From Rhizobium sp. Root1220 (GTDB lineage: Bacteria; Pseudomonadota; Alphaproteobacteria; Rhizobiales; Rhizobiaceae), in assembly GCF_001426265.1 (NCBI RefSeq), contig NZ_LMDG01000023.1, positions 273,826 to 337,825 on the forward strand: a stretch of 64,000 bases of DNA. The letters run 5' to 3'. This document shows, piece by piece, positions 8,402-16,950 of this stretch. Made by a program: the position numbers and the translations under genes. Within the stretch, counting starts at the first letter, position 1, and each line of letters begins with the position of its first letter. The notes below the pieces were generated by a model. The model ran no database searches, was not told the origin of the DNA, and was given only the letters and a program-made list of their open reading frames with translations.

Positions 8402-9094
8402 CTAGTCTTCCAGCAGATCCGGCCGCCGCTCGCGGGTCAGCTGCAGCGCCTGCTCGCGCCGCCATTTGTCGATGGCGCCGTGGTTGCCTGACGTCAGGAT
8501 CGCCGGAATGTCGCGGCCTTCCCATTCCTGCGGGCGGGTGTAGTGCGGGTGCTCGAGCAGGCCGCCTTCGAAGCTTTCGTGCAGGCCCGAGAGGTCGTTG
8601 CCCATGACGCCGGGCAGGATGCGGACGATAGCGTCGAGCACCGTCAGCGCTGCCGGTTCGCCGCCTGACAGCACGTAGTCGCCGATCGAGACTTCTTCCA
8701 GCTCTCGCGCATCGATGACACGCTGGTCGACGCCTTCGAAGCGGCCGCAGACGATGATGACGCCGTCGCCGGCTGCCAGTTCGCGCACGCGCTTCTGGGT
8801 GAGCGGCTTGCCGCGCGGGCTCATGAGCAGCCGTGGGCGGGTGTCGTTGTCGGCGACGGTGTCGATGGCACGCGCCAGCACGTCGGGCTTCAGCACCATA
8901 CCGGCGCCGCCGCCGGCAGGCGTATCATCGACGGTGCGGTGCTTGTCGGTGGCGAAGTCGCGGATCTGCACGGCATCGAGTGCCCATTGGCCACGCTCCA
9001 TCGCCTTGCCGGCAAGCGAATAGCCCAGATGGCCGGGAAACATTTCCGGGTAGAGTGTCAGGACGGTCGCCCGGAAGGCCATCGGCTTGCTCAC
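8402..9094 (-). CDS. trmD: tRNA (guanine-N1-)-methyltransferase
   Basis: TrmD methylates G37 at N1 in tRNAs reading CNN codons and prevents +1 frameshifting, using S-adenosylmethionine bound in a trefoil knot. The protein is 230 residues and starts [20 protein letters not shown]. Family motifs are present: the SAM-pocket loop [30 protein letters not shown] and [13 protein letters not shown]. The start is a GTG at 9094 overlapping the rimM stop by four bases (GTGA), so translation is coupled. An internal ATG at 9082 is a less likely start. The order rpsP-rimM-trmD-rplS is conserved across bacteria. Confidence 0.97.
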   Translation of the reverse strand: MSKPMAFRATVLTLYPEMFPGHLGYSLAGKAMERGQWALDAVQIRDFATDKHRTVDDTPAGGGAGMVLKPDVLARAIDTVADNDTRPRLLMSPRGKPLTQKRVRELAAGDGVIIVCGRFEGVDQRVIDARELEEVSIGDYVLSGGEPAALTVLDAIVRILPGVMGNDLSGLHESFEGGLLEHPHYTRPQEWEGRDIPAILTSGNHGAIDKWRREQALQLTRERRPDLLED

Positions 9095-9660
9095 TTCTTC
9101 TTTTTCGGCTTGTCAGCGGTAAACGGCGGATCGTCGTCGGGGTTGTCGACAAGGCCGGCAGCGCGCGGATCGATGGTGATCTTGCCGCTTTCGAGATCGA
9201 TCTCGAGAACCGAGGCCTCCGAGAATGGAATCAGCACCGGGCGCTTGCCGGGACCTTTCAGCTCAAGCAGATCGCCGGCGCCGAAATCGAAAACGCCTGT
9301 CACCTTGCCGTAGCTAACGCCCTGATCGTCCAGCGCTTCCAGGCCCTCGAGATCGGCATAGAAGAACTCGTCTTCCTCGAGCTCGTCATCCGGCAGGTTG
9401 TCGCGGTCGATATAGAGTTCCAGGCCGTTCAGCGCTTCGGCGGCGTTGCGATCATTGATGCCGCGGAAGCGGATGACGACGATGTTCTTCATCTCGCGGA
9501 TTTCCAGCACCTCGAAACTGCGGCCGTCCATGCTGTGCAGGTGGCCATAGTCGCCGAGCGCCGTCGGATCGGCACTGTAGGACTTTGCGCGGACTTCGCC
9601 GCGCAGGCCCTGTGCACCACCGATCGTTGCCATCAGCACCGGATTTTCAAGCTTTGTCAT
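9091..9660 (-). CDS. rimM: Ribosome maturation factor RimM
   Basis: RimM binds ribosomal protein S19 and helps 30S head maturation. The 189-residue protein has the N-terminal RimM barrel ([19 protein letters not shown]) and the C-terminal PRC barrel ([14 protein letters not shown], then [11 protein letters not shown] and VLIPFSEA). An acidic-then-lysine tail ends in KPKKKK. The start is ATG 9660, with AAGGATCTC just upstream on the minus strand. It overlaps trmD by four bases. A strong hairpin terminator lies between it and rpsP, so part of its transcription may be attenuated or independently initiated. Confidence 0.96.
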   Translation of the reverse strand: MTKLENPVLMATIGGAQGLRGEVRAKSYSADPTALGDYGHLHSMDGRSFEVLEIREMKNIVVIRFRGINDRNAAEALNGLELYIDRDNLPDDELEEDEFFYADLEGLEALDDQGVSYGKVTGVFDFGAGDLLELKGPGKRPVLIPFSEASVLEIDLESGKITIDPRAAGLVDNPDDDPPFTADKPKKKK

Positions 9661-9720
9661 GAGATCCTTTGTCCGAAGCCTGGTATTTGGCTTCTCATAA
9701 CCGAAGTGCGGCGGAATGGA

Positions 9721-9755
9721 AACGAAAACGGGCGGCATGTCGCCATGCCGCCCGT
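9721..9755 (-). terminator. Strong hairpin terminator between rpsP and rimM
   Basis: Twelve-base arms (9728-9739 and 9744-9755, GGGCGGCATG core) surround a TCGC/GCGA tetraloop. Read on the minus strand the hairpin is followed by TTTTCGTTT. It lies about 24 bases after the rpsP stop and before the rimM start, inside an otherwise conserved operon. Confidence 0.8.
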
Positions 9756-9778
9756 CTGCTCAGGGCGCTAGCCCCGAA

Positions 9779-10147
9779 TTATTCCGCGGAAGCAGCAGCT
9801 TCGGCAGCGTCGGCAACCTTCTTAGCCTTTTCAGCGGCACGCTCCTGAGCGCGCTTGCCTGGCTTTGCCTTTTCCGGGTTATTCTTGGCATCGCGCTTTG
9901 CAAGGCCGGCTTCGTTGAGGAAGCGCAGAACGCGGTCGGTCGGCTGTGCGCCCTGGTCGAGCCAATGCTTGATGCGGTCGGCGTCGAGCTTGACGCGGGC
10001 TTCGTTGTCCTTGGCGAGCATCGGGTTCCACGAACCGAGGTTCTCGAGGAAGCGACCGTCGCGTGGCGAACGGGCGTCAGCCAGAACGACGTGGTAGTAA
10101 GGGCGCTTCTTCGAGCCACCGCGGGCGAGACGAATTTTCAGTGCCAT
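9779..10147 (-). CDS. rpsP: 30S ribosomal protein S16
   Basis: Ribosomal protein S16, an early-assembling 30S protein. The N-terminus reads [20 protein letters not shown] and the core includes the NLGSWNPM segment and a [23 protein letters not shown] helix. The conserved part ends near residue 85. The rest is a Lys/Ala/Glu-rich extension, making 122 residues against about 82 in E. coli, as is usual in rhizobia. The ATG at 10147 has an excellent AAGGAG site. It precedes rimM, with a terminator-like hairpin in between, and follows a chorismate mutase gene by 48 bases. Confidence 0.97.
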   Translation of the reverse strand: MALKIRLARGGSKKRPYYHVVLADARSPRDGRFLENLGSWNPMLAKDNEARVKLDADRIKHWLDQGAQPTDRVLRFLNEAGLAKRDAKNNPEKAKPGKRAQERAAEKAKKVADAAEAAASAE

Positions 10148-10195
10148 GTTCTTTACTCCTTGGATGTGTCTGTGCCGCTGTTCTGGCGGCGTTGG

Positions 10196-10516
10196 TTATT
10201 TTGCGACGGCGCCCTGTTCGGCGTGATCCGCTGCGATCTGCTCATGATGCCGGATGACTTCCTTGATGACGAAGTTCAGGAACTTCTCGGCGAAATCCGG
10301 ATCCAGATGCGCGTCTTCGGCAAGCTGCCTCAGACGGGCTATCTGGTATTCCTCGCGCGCCGTGTCCGCCGGCGGCAAATTGTACGTGGCCTTCAGCACG
10401 CCGACCTCTTTGGTGCAGCGAAAGCGTTCGGCCAGCATGTGGACGAGTGCCGCGTCGATATTGTCGATCGACTGGCGGTAGCCCGAAAGCCGGGCTTTGA
10501 TTTCAGGATCAGTCAT
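10196..10516 (-). CDS. Chorismate mutase (AroQ class)
   Basis: A 106-residue all-helical chorismate mutase, converting chorismate to prephenate at the entry of phenylalanine and tyrosine synthesis. The first helix, EIKARLSGYRQSIDNIDAAL, has the active-site Arg (R14). KEVGVLK supplies the Lys of the active site, and a DTAREEYQIARL helix follows. The length matches stand-alone AroQ enzymes. It lies 16 bases downstream of ffh on the same strand and is probably co-transcribed with it. This ffh-chorismate mutase-rpsP order is a rhizobial arrangement and has no obvious metabolic link to protein targeting. Confidence 0.92.
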   Translation of the reverse strand: MTDPEIKARLSGYRQSIDNIDAALVHMLAERFRCTKEVGVLKATYNLPPADTAREEYQIARLRQLAEDAHLDPDFAEKFLNFVIKEVIRHHEQIAADHAEQGAVAK

Positions 10517-10532
10517 CGTTTACGCGACCCCT

Positions 10533-12107
10533 TCACTTCTTTTTTGGCAGGCCGGGAAGGCCAGGAAAACCACCGCCGAGGCCTGGCAGCTTGCCGCCCC
10601 CCAGGCCCGGCAAACCACCACCGAGACCCGGCATGCCGCCACCCGGCCTGCCGAGGCCAGCGGCTTCCGCCTGCTTCTGCAACGCTTCGAGTTGCTTCGG
10701 ATCCATGTTCGCGAGATCAGGCATGCCGCCCATGCCGCCGCCAAGGCCACCGAGGCCCATCTTGCCGGCCAGGCCGCCCATCATCTGCTTCATCATGCCG
10801 CCTTTGCCCTTGCCGCCCATCATCTTCATCATGTCCGCCATCTGGCGGTGCATCTTCAGAAGCTTGTTGATGTCGGAGGCGTCGGTGCCGGAGCCGGCGG
10901 CGATGCGCTTCTTGCGGGAATGCTTGAGCATGTCAGGGTTGGCGCGCTCGGCCTTGGTCATCGAGCCGATGATGGCGATCTGGCGACCGAACAGGCTGTC
11001 ATTGAGACCGGCCGAGGCCATCTTGTCCTTCATCCCGCCCATGCCGGGCATCATGCTCATGATGCCGCCCATGCCGCCCATCTTCTGCATCTGGCGCAGC
11101 TGGTCGGCGAGGTCGTTGAGGTCGAACTTGCCCTTGGCCATCTTGGCGGCCATGGCGGCCGCCTTTTCGGCGTCGATGTTCTCGGCGGCGCGCTCGACCA
11201 GCGAGACGATGTCGCCCATGCCGAGAATACGGTCGGCGATACGGCGGGGATGGAATTCCTCCAGCTCGCCCATGCGCTCGCCGACGCCGATCAGCTTGAT
11301 CGGCTTGCCGGTAACGGCACGCATCGACAGCGCCGCACCGCCGCGGCCATCGCCGTCCATGCGGGTCAGCACGAGGCCAGTGATGCCGACGCGCTCGTCG
11401 AAACTGCGGGCGAGATTGACGGCGTCCTGACCGGTCAGCGAATCCGCGACCAGCAGGATTTCGTGCGGGTTCGACTTCTTCTTGATATCGGCCATCTCGA
11501 CCATCAACGGCTCGTCGATATGGGTACGGCCGGCGGTGTCGAGGATGACGACGTCATGGCCGCCGAGCTTGGCTGCCTGCACGGCGCGGGCGGCGATATC
11601 GGTCGGCGACTGGCCAGCAATGACGGGAAGTGTGTCGATGTTGCCCTGCACGCCGAGCTGGCGCAGCTGCTCCTGCGCGGCCGGACGGCGCGTGTCGAGC
11701 GATGCCATCAGCACCTTCTTCTTGTCGCGCGTCGTCAGGCGGTGGGCAATCTTGGCTGACGTGGTGGTCTTGCCCGATCCCTGCAGGCCGACCATCATGA
11801 TGACGACGGGCGCGGCTGCGTGCAGATCGACGCCAACGCCTTCGCCGCCCAGCATCTCGATCAGCTCGTCATGGACGATCTTGACGACCATCTGCCCGGG
11901 CTTGATCGCCTTCAGAATTTCGGCGCCGACGGCCTTTTCGCGGACGCGGTCGGTGAAGGCACGCACCACGTCGAGCGCGACGTCGGCTTCCAGCAACGCA
12001 CGGCGAACCTCGCGCAGCGCCGCGGAAACATCACTTTCCGAAAGCGCGCCACGGCCTGTCAGTCCATTCAAAATGGAACCAAGACGGTCCTGGAGGTTCT
12101 CAAACAT
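10533..12107 (-). CDS. ffh: Signal recognition particle protein Ffh
   Basis: The SRP54 homologue: it binds signal peptides and 4.5S RNA and delivers ribosomes to FtsY at the membrane. The protein is 524 residues. The N domain opens MFENLQDRLGSILNGLTGRG. The G domain has the P-loop GLQGSGKTTT, DTRRPAA, DTAGRTHID and TRMDGDGRGGAAL. The methionine-rich M domain runs from about residue 300 and contains the RNA-binding SRKKRIAAGSGT. It ends in a Gly/Pro/Met-rich low-complexity tail with repeated PGLGGG units, longer than in E. coli (453 residues). The ATG at 12107 has a GGAAGAG site. A structured leader precedes it. Confidence 0.97.
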   Translation of the reverse strand: MFENLQDRLGSILNGLTGRGALSESDVSAALREVRRALLEADVALDVVRAFTDRVREKAVGAEILKAIKPGQMVVKIVHDELIEMLGGEGVGVDLHAAAPVVIMMVGLQGSGKTTTSAKIAHRLTTRDKKKVLMASLDTRRPAAQEQLRQLGVQGNIDTLPVIAGQSPTDIAARAVQAAKLGGHDVVILDTAGRTHIDEPLMVEMADIKKKSNPHEILLVADSLTGQDAVNLARSFDERVGITGLVLTRMDGDGRGGAALSMRAVTGKPIKLIGVGERMGELEEFHPRRIADRILGMGDIVSLVERAAENIDAEKAAAMAAKMAKGKFDLNDLADQLRQMQKMGGMGGIMSMMPGMGGMKDKMASAGLNDSLFGRQIAIIGSMTKAERANPDMLKHSRKKRIAAGSGTDASDINKLLKMHRQMADMMKMMGGKGKGGMMKQMMGGLAGKMGLGGLGGGMGGMPDLANMDPKQLEALQKQAEAAGLGRPGGGMPGLGGGLPGLGGGKLPGLGGGFPGLPGLPKKK

Positions 12108-12180
12108 CGGCTCTTCCTTCGTGTTTCCGGGATAGCGGAAACCTCGTGCTTTTCCTTGACGAAAACAAGACGCATAGCCA

Positions 12181-12240
12181 AAAAGCACCCGAGGGCGCAT
12201 CGCGCTGTCGGGTGTGGACCTCCAGGATCAGGTCCCGGTC
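12181..12240 (-). promoter_or_regulatory. Structured ffh leader with two hairpins (fits the rhizobial ffh RNA motif)
   Basis: About 75 bases upstream of the ffh start, the minus strand can fold two consecutive hairpins. The first is GGACCT/AGGTCC (12216-12221 with 12230-12235). The second is CACCCGA/TCGGGTG (12186-12192 with 12208-12214), with an inner GCGC pairing, and is followed by CTTTTTGG like an intrinsic terminator. A conserved motif upstream of ffh in Rhizobiales was described in a comparative search for alphaproteobacterial regulatory RNAs. Assigning this sequence to that motif is inference from position and structure. Confidence 0.6.
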
Positions 12241-12398
12241 GGCGGCTCGGAGTCTTGTGCTCGTCGCAGATTGAGCGGCGGTAAACAGGAAATCGGCCGC
12301 GGAGTCAAGGCAAAGCCGGCAAATAAGCGCCAAACGGCCTTTCAAAACCGATCGGCGCAACCCAAATGCAGAGACCCCAGAGGCAAGGCTCCCACTGT

Positions 12399-13406
12399 AT
12401 GGCAAATGCCAAATCCAAGAATCCCTACTATCACGGTCCGATCTCCGACCACTTCGATGGCGTGCGGTTCTTCAACCCCGGTGGCATCGCGCCTCTCGGT
12501 GTTCGCGCCCTGCTGCGCTGGCAGTTTAACGGAGAGCGGCAGACCTGGAAGAAACAGGTGACGAGCCCTTTTGCCCCGGCAAAGCCAGAGTCACTGGTAT
12601 CGGGCGACGGTCTCAGGGTGACGATGGTTGGTCATGCGTCGATGCTGGTGCAGGTGGCGGGGCTCAATATACTGACTGATCCGGTGTGGTCGGATCGGGC
12701 CAGCCCCTTCAGCTTCGCCGGACCCAAGAGGGTGACGGCGCCTGGTATCCGTTTCGACGATCTTCCGAAGATCGATCTCGTTCTCGTCTCCCACAATCAC
12801 TACGACCATCTCGATATCGCGACGCTGAAGCGACTGCAAATCGCTCACGAGCCGCAATTTGTCACCCCGCTCGGGAACGACGCGATCATCCGTCACGCGG
12901 CGCCCGATGCACATATCACGGTGATGGATTGGGGCGATCGGGCTGCGATCTCCGATAAGATCGCCATCGATGCCGAGCCGGCGCATCACTGGTCGGCACG
13001 CGGCACCGGCGACCGCAGCATGGCGCTCTGGGCTGCCTTCGTGATCACGACACCGGCGGGCCGGATCTATCATGTCGGCGATACCGGGTTTCATGGCGGC
13101 GTCAATTACAAGGCGGCGCAGGAAAAACATGGGGCCTTCCGGCTGGCGATCCTGCCGTTCGGCGCTTATGAGCCTCGGTGGTTCATGAGAGGGCAGCATC
13201 AGAACCCGCAAGAAGCGGTGATGGGAATGCAGCTTGCGAACGCTGCCTACGTCGCCGGACATCACTTCGCGACATTCCAGCTGACCGACGAGGCGATCGA
13301 TGCACCCGTCGCGGCGCTTGATATCGCTTTGCGAGAGTACGGCGTCGATCGCGCGCGGTTCCGGCCTCTGCGGGCAGGAGAGGTCTTCGACGTGCCGATG
13401 ACCTGA
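12399..13406 (+). CDS. MBL-fold metallo-hydrolase (NAPE-PLD / UlaG-like)
   Basis: A 335-residue metallo-beta-lactamase-fold hydrolase. The metal motif SHNHYDHLD gives H132, H134, D136 and H137. Further ligands are probable in AEPAHHWSARG, in YHVGDTGFHGG and at the AGHHFATFQL stretch. The N-terminal FDGVRFFNPGG and the ILTDPVWSDRASPFSFAGPKR loop resemble the N-acylphosphatidylethanolamine phospholipase D branch; bacterial members have mostly unknown substrates. The start is ATG 12399, with an AAGG-type site upstream, in preference to ATG 12366, whose extra residues do not fit the family. It is divergent from ffh across 291 bases. Confidence 0.88.
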   Translation: MANAKSKNPYYHGPISDHFDGVRFFNPGGIAPLGVRALLRWQFNGERQTWKKQVTSPFAPAKPESLVSGDGLRVTMVGHASMLVQVAGLNILTDPVWSDRASPFSFAGPKRVTAPGIRFDDLPKIDLVLVSHNHYDHLDIATLKRLQIAHEPQFVTPLGNDAIIRHAAPDAHITVMDWGDRAAISDKIAIDAEPAHHWSARGTGDRSMALWAAFVITTPAGRIYHVGDTGFHGGVNYKAAQEKHGAFRLAILPFGAYEPRWFMRGQHQNPQEAVMGMQLANAAYVAGHHFATFQLTDEAIDAPVAALDIALREYGVDRARFRPLRAGEVFDVPMT

Positions 13407-13848
13407 ACATGCCAGCGGAAAATTCCGCGCCGGAGCATGGCTCCGCGACGGCTGGCTGCAGAATCCCGAATGGGAATGGGCAGGCAGATCGTGTGTGGTA
13501 GTAGAGTGTGTCAGGCGTTGCCGCCTGCCCGACCGCATCAAGGCTTCCGGTTTCACCCTGTCGATAGGAGCGTCTCTCGACCAGGCGATTGCCGGATGCA
13601 TCCAGAGCCCTGACGGCCACCGAATACGCCCTCGAAGCAATCATCACCGAATGCCGGATTTCAGACCGTAGGCGTTACCGGTTCGCGAACCCGGCTCCCG
13701 TCCGATGACTGCATGACTATGTTGCCGATCGTGGGAGCGGGGACAACGTTAACGCGGATAATATCCATCCGAATGATTTTAAAGGGATATTATTTCAAGC
13801 GGGCAAAAATTGTCCACCCGTTTCGTCTGCGGCTCGAGCTTACGGTCG
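13407..13848. other. Intergenic region between convergent metallo-hydrolase and EF-G-like genes
   Basis: This 442-base gap has no confident gene. A minus-strand frame from ATG 13647 stays open through about 13480 and into the neighbouring gene; it has no ribosome site and no recognisable domain. The right end is AT-rich and holds a 9-base inverted repeat, ATAATATCC/GGATATTAT (13758-13766 with 13785-13793, 18-base loop). No T-tract qualifies it clearly as a terminator. Confidence 0.45.
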
Positions 13849-15807
13849 TCATCCCGGATGCGATCCGGCACCATGAGCGTTGATGATGGCGTCGGCCTCC
13901 TTGCCGTATAGCTCCTCGAAGTGGTCGAAGGATTTGGAAAAGTATCCTATGCCCTGCGTCGCAGATCGCAGCGCCCGCGCCAACTCCTCAAGTGAACCGC
14001 CGGGAACGAGCGCGCGGAATATGTCCCATCCCTTCGCATTTTCGTCACGATCGAAGCCGAGCACCTGCCCGCGCAAGGACGATACGATCGCTACCACGCC
14101 GCCGGAGAAGACCGACGGGATGTGGATTTCGACCCGCGCTACAGGCTGCATCAGCACCGCTGCGGCTTGCGACAGGGCCTGCTTGACCCCCATCTTGGCG
14201 GCTGCGCGGAAGGCGAACTCCGAGCTGTCGACGGAGTGATACTGGCCATCAGTCAGCGTCACCTCCACATCGACCACCTGAAAGCCAAGCGGACCTTTCT
14301 CCATTGCCTCGCGGGCGCCGGCTTCGACCGCCGGGATGTAATTCCTGGGCACGGTCCCGCCCTTCACCGTCTCCCCGAAGCTGAAGCCCTGCCCGCGCTC
14401 GTTGGGGCGCACACTCAGCTGCACGTCGGCGAACTGCCCGGCACCGCCGGTCTGCTTGCGATGTCGGTAGTGCACGTTCGAATGCTTCGATATGGTTTCC
14501 CGGTAAACCGGGTTCGGCGACCGGTCGGTGACCTCGACCTTGAAGACGTCGGATAGCGTCTTGCGCAAATCACGCAGGTGCACCGGCCCCTGCGCGCAGA
14601 TCAGCTGCGCGCCGGTCCCCTCCTCCTGCATCACTCTAAGGCCGCGATCAGTTTCGGCAAGCTTTGCCAAGGTGGCGGACAGCTTGGTTTCGTCGCGTTC
14701 GCTGCCTGGCACGAGAATGCGTTCGAGCATCGGGGTGGGTGGAGAACTCCATTGCGGTGGCTCGGCGGCGGTCGTGGCTGTCAGTAGCGCCGGCGTGGGG
14801 AGGTGGTCGGATTTGATGGCCGCGAAGACATGCCCCGCCGGTATGCTGCCTGCCAGCGGTCGTCCGGTTCCCGCCTCCTGAACAGCCCCCAACCCGGCGC
14901 CGCCGAGTGCTGCTCCCTGCTTCAAGCCGTCGGCGAGAGCGCGCACCAGCACGGTCTTGCCGATGTTGGCACGGTGGTAGGCATGGAAACTGACGGCAAG
15001 AAGGCTGTTTTCATCGAGGCCGCCATCCGCGGCAAGCCGGCGGCGGAGGGCCGTAACGGGCGGCGCCTCATGGCGCAGCGCCTTCATCAGCCGCTTGATG
15101 CCGTTGCTGTGCGAGGCCGCGCCGAAGAGCACCGGAATAATCCTATTTTCCTTGAGTGTCCGCGAGGCGATCGCGAAGAGTGCGTCGCTCGCCGGCTCGC
15201 GCTCCTCGACGAGTTCCTCCAGCAGCCAGTCGTCGAATTCGGAGAGTTGCTCCAGCAACTCGGAGCGCGCTTCATGCTCGCGCTCGGTAGAGCTGTCGGG
15301 AAGTTCGATGAGGGCGGAGGGTTGACCCTCCCGGTAGCGCCAGGCGCGCTCCGAAATGAGGTCGCAGCTGCCGACGATCCTGTCTCCCTCCCGGATCGGC
15401 ACTTGCCGCAGCACAAGCGGATGGCTCGAATACGCCTGCAGGGCGGCGATAACGTCGCGAAGGCGCCCTCGCGGTTCGTCAATACGATTGATGAACAGAA
15501 TGCAGGGTGTACCCGACGCTTCGACGGCCCTGAGATAGGGAGCCGCCAGAACGGCCTCGTCAGGCGCGGGCGATACACAGAGGATGCAGGCATCTGTGGT
15601 CAACAAGGCATCCTGCGCTAGTGCGAGAGACTCGTTCGTGCCCGGGGTGTCCAGCGCGCACCACGTTTCGCCTCCGAACTGGAACTCGGTGATGCTCGAT
15701 CCATATGGAGAAACGGATCGTCGCGGTGTGTCGTCCAGCGAAGCGAGTTTCGCGACAAGCGACGATTTTCCCGTCTGCGAAGGTCCAAGTACCGTGAAGC
15801 AGCGCAT
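13849..15807 (-). CDS. EF-G-like GTPase (divergent elongation factor G paralogue)
   Basis: A 652-residue translational-GTPase paralogue, shorter than canonical EF-G (about 700). The G domain has a P-loop GPSQTGKSS (8-16), DTPG at 53-56 and NRID at 107-110. Canonical EF-G has GHxDxGKT, DTPGH and NKMD. Here the His after DTPG, needed for ribosome-stimulated GTP hydrolysis, is Thr. Domains III-V are recognisable: VYRETISK, then TGGAGQFADVQLSVRP, and the C-terminal VMQPVARVEIHIPS with SSLRGQVLGFD. The start is ATG 15807, preceded by GGGAGGA at ideal spacing; upstream in-frame Met codons (15822, 15837, 15846) are less likely. The true fusA is not in the window. The role is unknown. Confidence 0.88.
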   Translation of the reverse strand: MRCFTVLGPSQTGKSSLVAKLASLDDTPRRSVSPYGSSITEFQFGGETWCALDTPGTNESLALAQDALLTTDACILCVSPAPDEAVLAAPYLRAVEASGTPCILFINRIDEPRGRLRDVIAALQAYSSHPLVLRQVPIREGDRIVGSCDLISERAWRYREGQPSALIELPDSSTEREHEARSELLEQLSEFDDWLLEELVEEREPASDALFAIASRTLKENRIIPVLFGAASHSNGIKRLMKALRHEAPPVTALRRRLAADGGLDENSLLAVSFHAYHRANIGKTVLVRALADGLKQGAALGGAGLGAVQEAGTGRPLAGSIPAGHVFAAIKSDHLPTPALLTATTAAEPPQWSSPPTPMLERILVPGSERDETKLSATLAKLAETDRGLRVMQEEGTGAQLICAQGPVHLRDLRKTLSDVFKVEVTDRSPNPVYRETISKHSNVHYRHRKQTGGAGQFADVQLSVRPNERGQGFSFGETVKGGTVPRNYIPAVEAGAREAMEKGPLGFQVVDVEVTLTDGQYHSVDSSEFAFRAAAKMGVKQALSQAAAVLMQPVARVEIHIPSVFSGGVVAIVSSLRGQVLGFDRDENAKGWDIFRALVPGGSLEELARALRSATQGIGYFSKSFDHFEELYGKEADAIINAHGAGSHPG

Positions 15808-16044
15808 CGGCAGTCCTCCCATGGCAAGAGCACGCATCTGAAGCACAGAATGCCTCCAGCGTATGAAAAACGCCAGATATCTGCACTATTTCTTAAATAT
15901 GGCGCAGCAACCCGACTTGGACACCGTCCGCATCGCCCGGTTTCGTCCGAATTCCCGCGTGGTAGGCCGTCGAGGTCGGCAACCCACTGGTAATTCCGCG
16001 ACATTTCCGCCATATACAGCCGAAATAGACATGGACATTAGACG

Positions 16045-16950
16045 ATGAGCGCAACGGTCGAATTCGCGAAGATGAACGGACTTGGCAACAAGATCCTGGT
16101 CGTCGACATGCGGGGTCGCACGGACAGGGTGACGCCGGACGCTGCGGTTGCGCTGAACGGTGCGGCGGAAACGCAATTCGACCAGATCATGGCAATCCAT
16201 GATCCGAAGGCGTCAGGAACCGATGCCTGGATCGACATCCTCAATTCGGACGGCTCCAAGGCGCAGGCCTGCGGCAACGGCACGCGCTGCGTGGTGCAGG
16301 CGCTGGCGGCCGAAACCGGCAAGAAGGCGTTCACCTTCCAGACGGTCGCCGGCATTCTCAATGCCGTCGATCATGACGACGGGACGATTTCCGTCGACAT
16401 GGGCAAGCCGGTGTTCGAATGGGACAAGATCCCGCTGTCGGAAGAGTTCTTCGATACCAGCCGCATCGAGTTGCAGATCGGGCCGATCGACAATCCGGTG
16501 CTGCACTCGCCGTCGGTCGCTTCTATGGGCAATCCGCATGCGATCTTCTGGGTGGATCGCGATGTGATGTCTTACGATCTCGCCCGCTTCGGGCCGCTGC
16601 TGGAAAACCACCCGATGTTTCCCGAGCGCGCCAATATCACACTTGCCGAAGTGACCTCGCCGACCTCCATCACCACCCGGACCTGGGAGCGCGGTGCGGG
16701 GCTGACGCTTGCCTGCGGTTCAGCGGCCTGCGCGACCGCGGTTTCCGCGGCACGGACCGGCCGTACCGGTCGCGAGGTGACGATCAAGGTCGCGAGCAGC
16801 CCGAATGGCGGGTCGCTCACCATCGACTGGCGCGAAAGCGACGATCACGTCGTCATGACCGGCCCGGCCGAATGGGAATGGTCCGGCATCGTCGATCCCT
16901 CGACCGGCATCTGGTCGCGCGACGAGACAAAGGGGGCGGAGGCACGGTGA
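16045..16950 (+). CDS. dapF: Diaminopimelate epimerase
   Basis: DapF converts LL-diaminopimelate to the meso form for peptidoglycan and lysine synthesis, without a cofactor. At 301 residues it is slightly long but complete. The two catalytic cysteines are C76 in QACGNGTRC and C224 in [21 protein letters not shown] at the N-terminus and [11 protein letters not shown] are further signatures. The ATG at 16045 has only a weak ribosome site. The gene is divergent from the EF-G-like gene (237 bases) and overlaps mtaB by four bases (GTGA). It heads a plus-strand block running to the DUF2585 gene. Confidence 0.97.
   Translation: MSATVEFAKMNGLGNKILVVDMRGRTDRVTPDAAVALNGAAETQFDQIMAIHDPKASGTDAWIDILNSDGSKAQACGNGTRCVVQALAAETGKKAFTFQTVAGILNAVDHDDGTISVDMGKPVFEWDKIPLSEEFFDTSRIELQIGPIDNPVLHSPSVASMGNPHAIFWVDRDVMSYDLARFGPLLENHPMFPERANITLAEVTSPTSITTRTWERGAGLTLACGSAACATAVSAARTGRTGREVTIKVASSPNGGSLTIDWRESDDHVVMTGPAEWEWSGIVDPSTGIWSRDETKGAEAR

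Noticed and set aside
8188..8607. Plus-strand frame in the trmD-rplS gap
   Set aside because: Arg/Pro/Ala-rich translation that enters trmD in antisense, with no ribosome site.
10497..11759. Plus-strand frame opposite ffh
   Set aside because: His/Ala-rich translation from the complement of the Met/Gly-rich M domain; no ribosome site.
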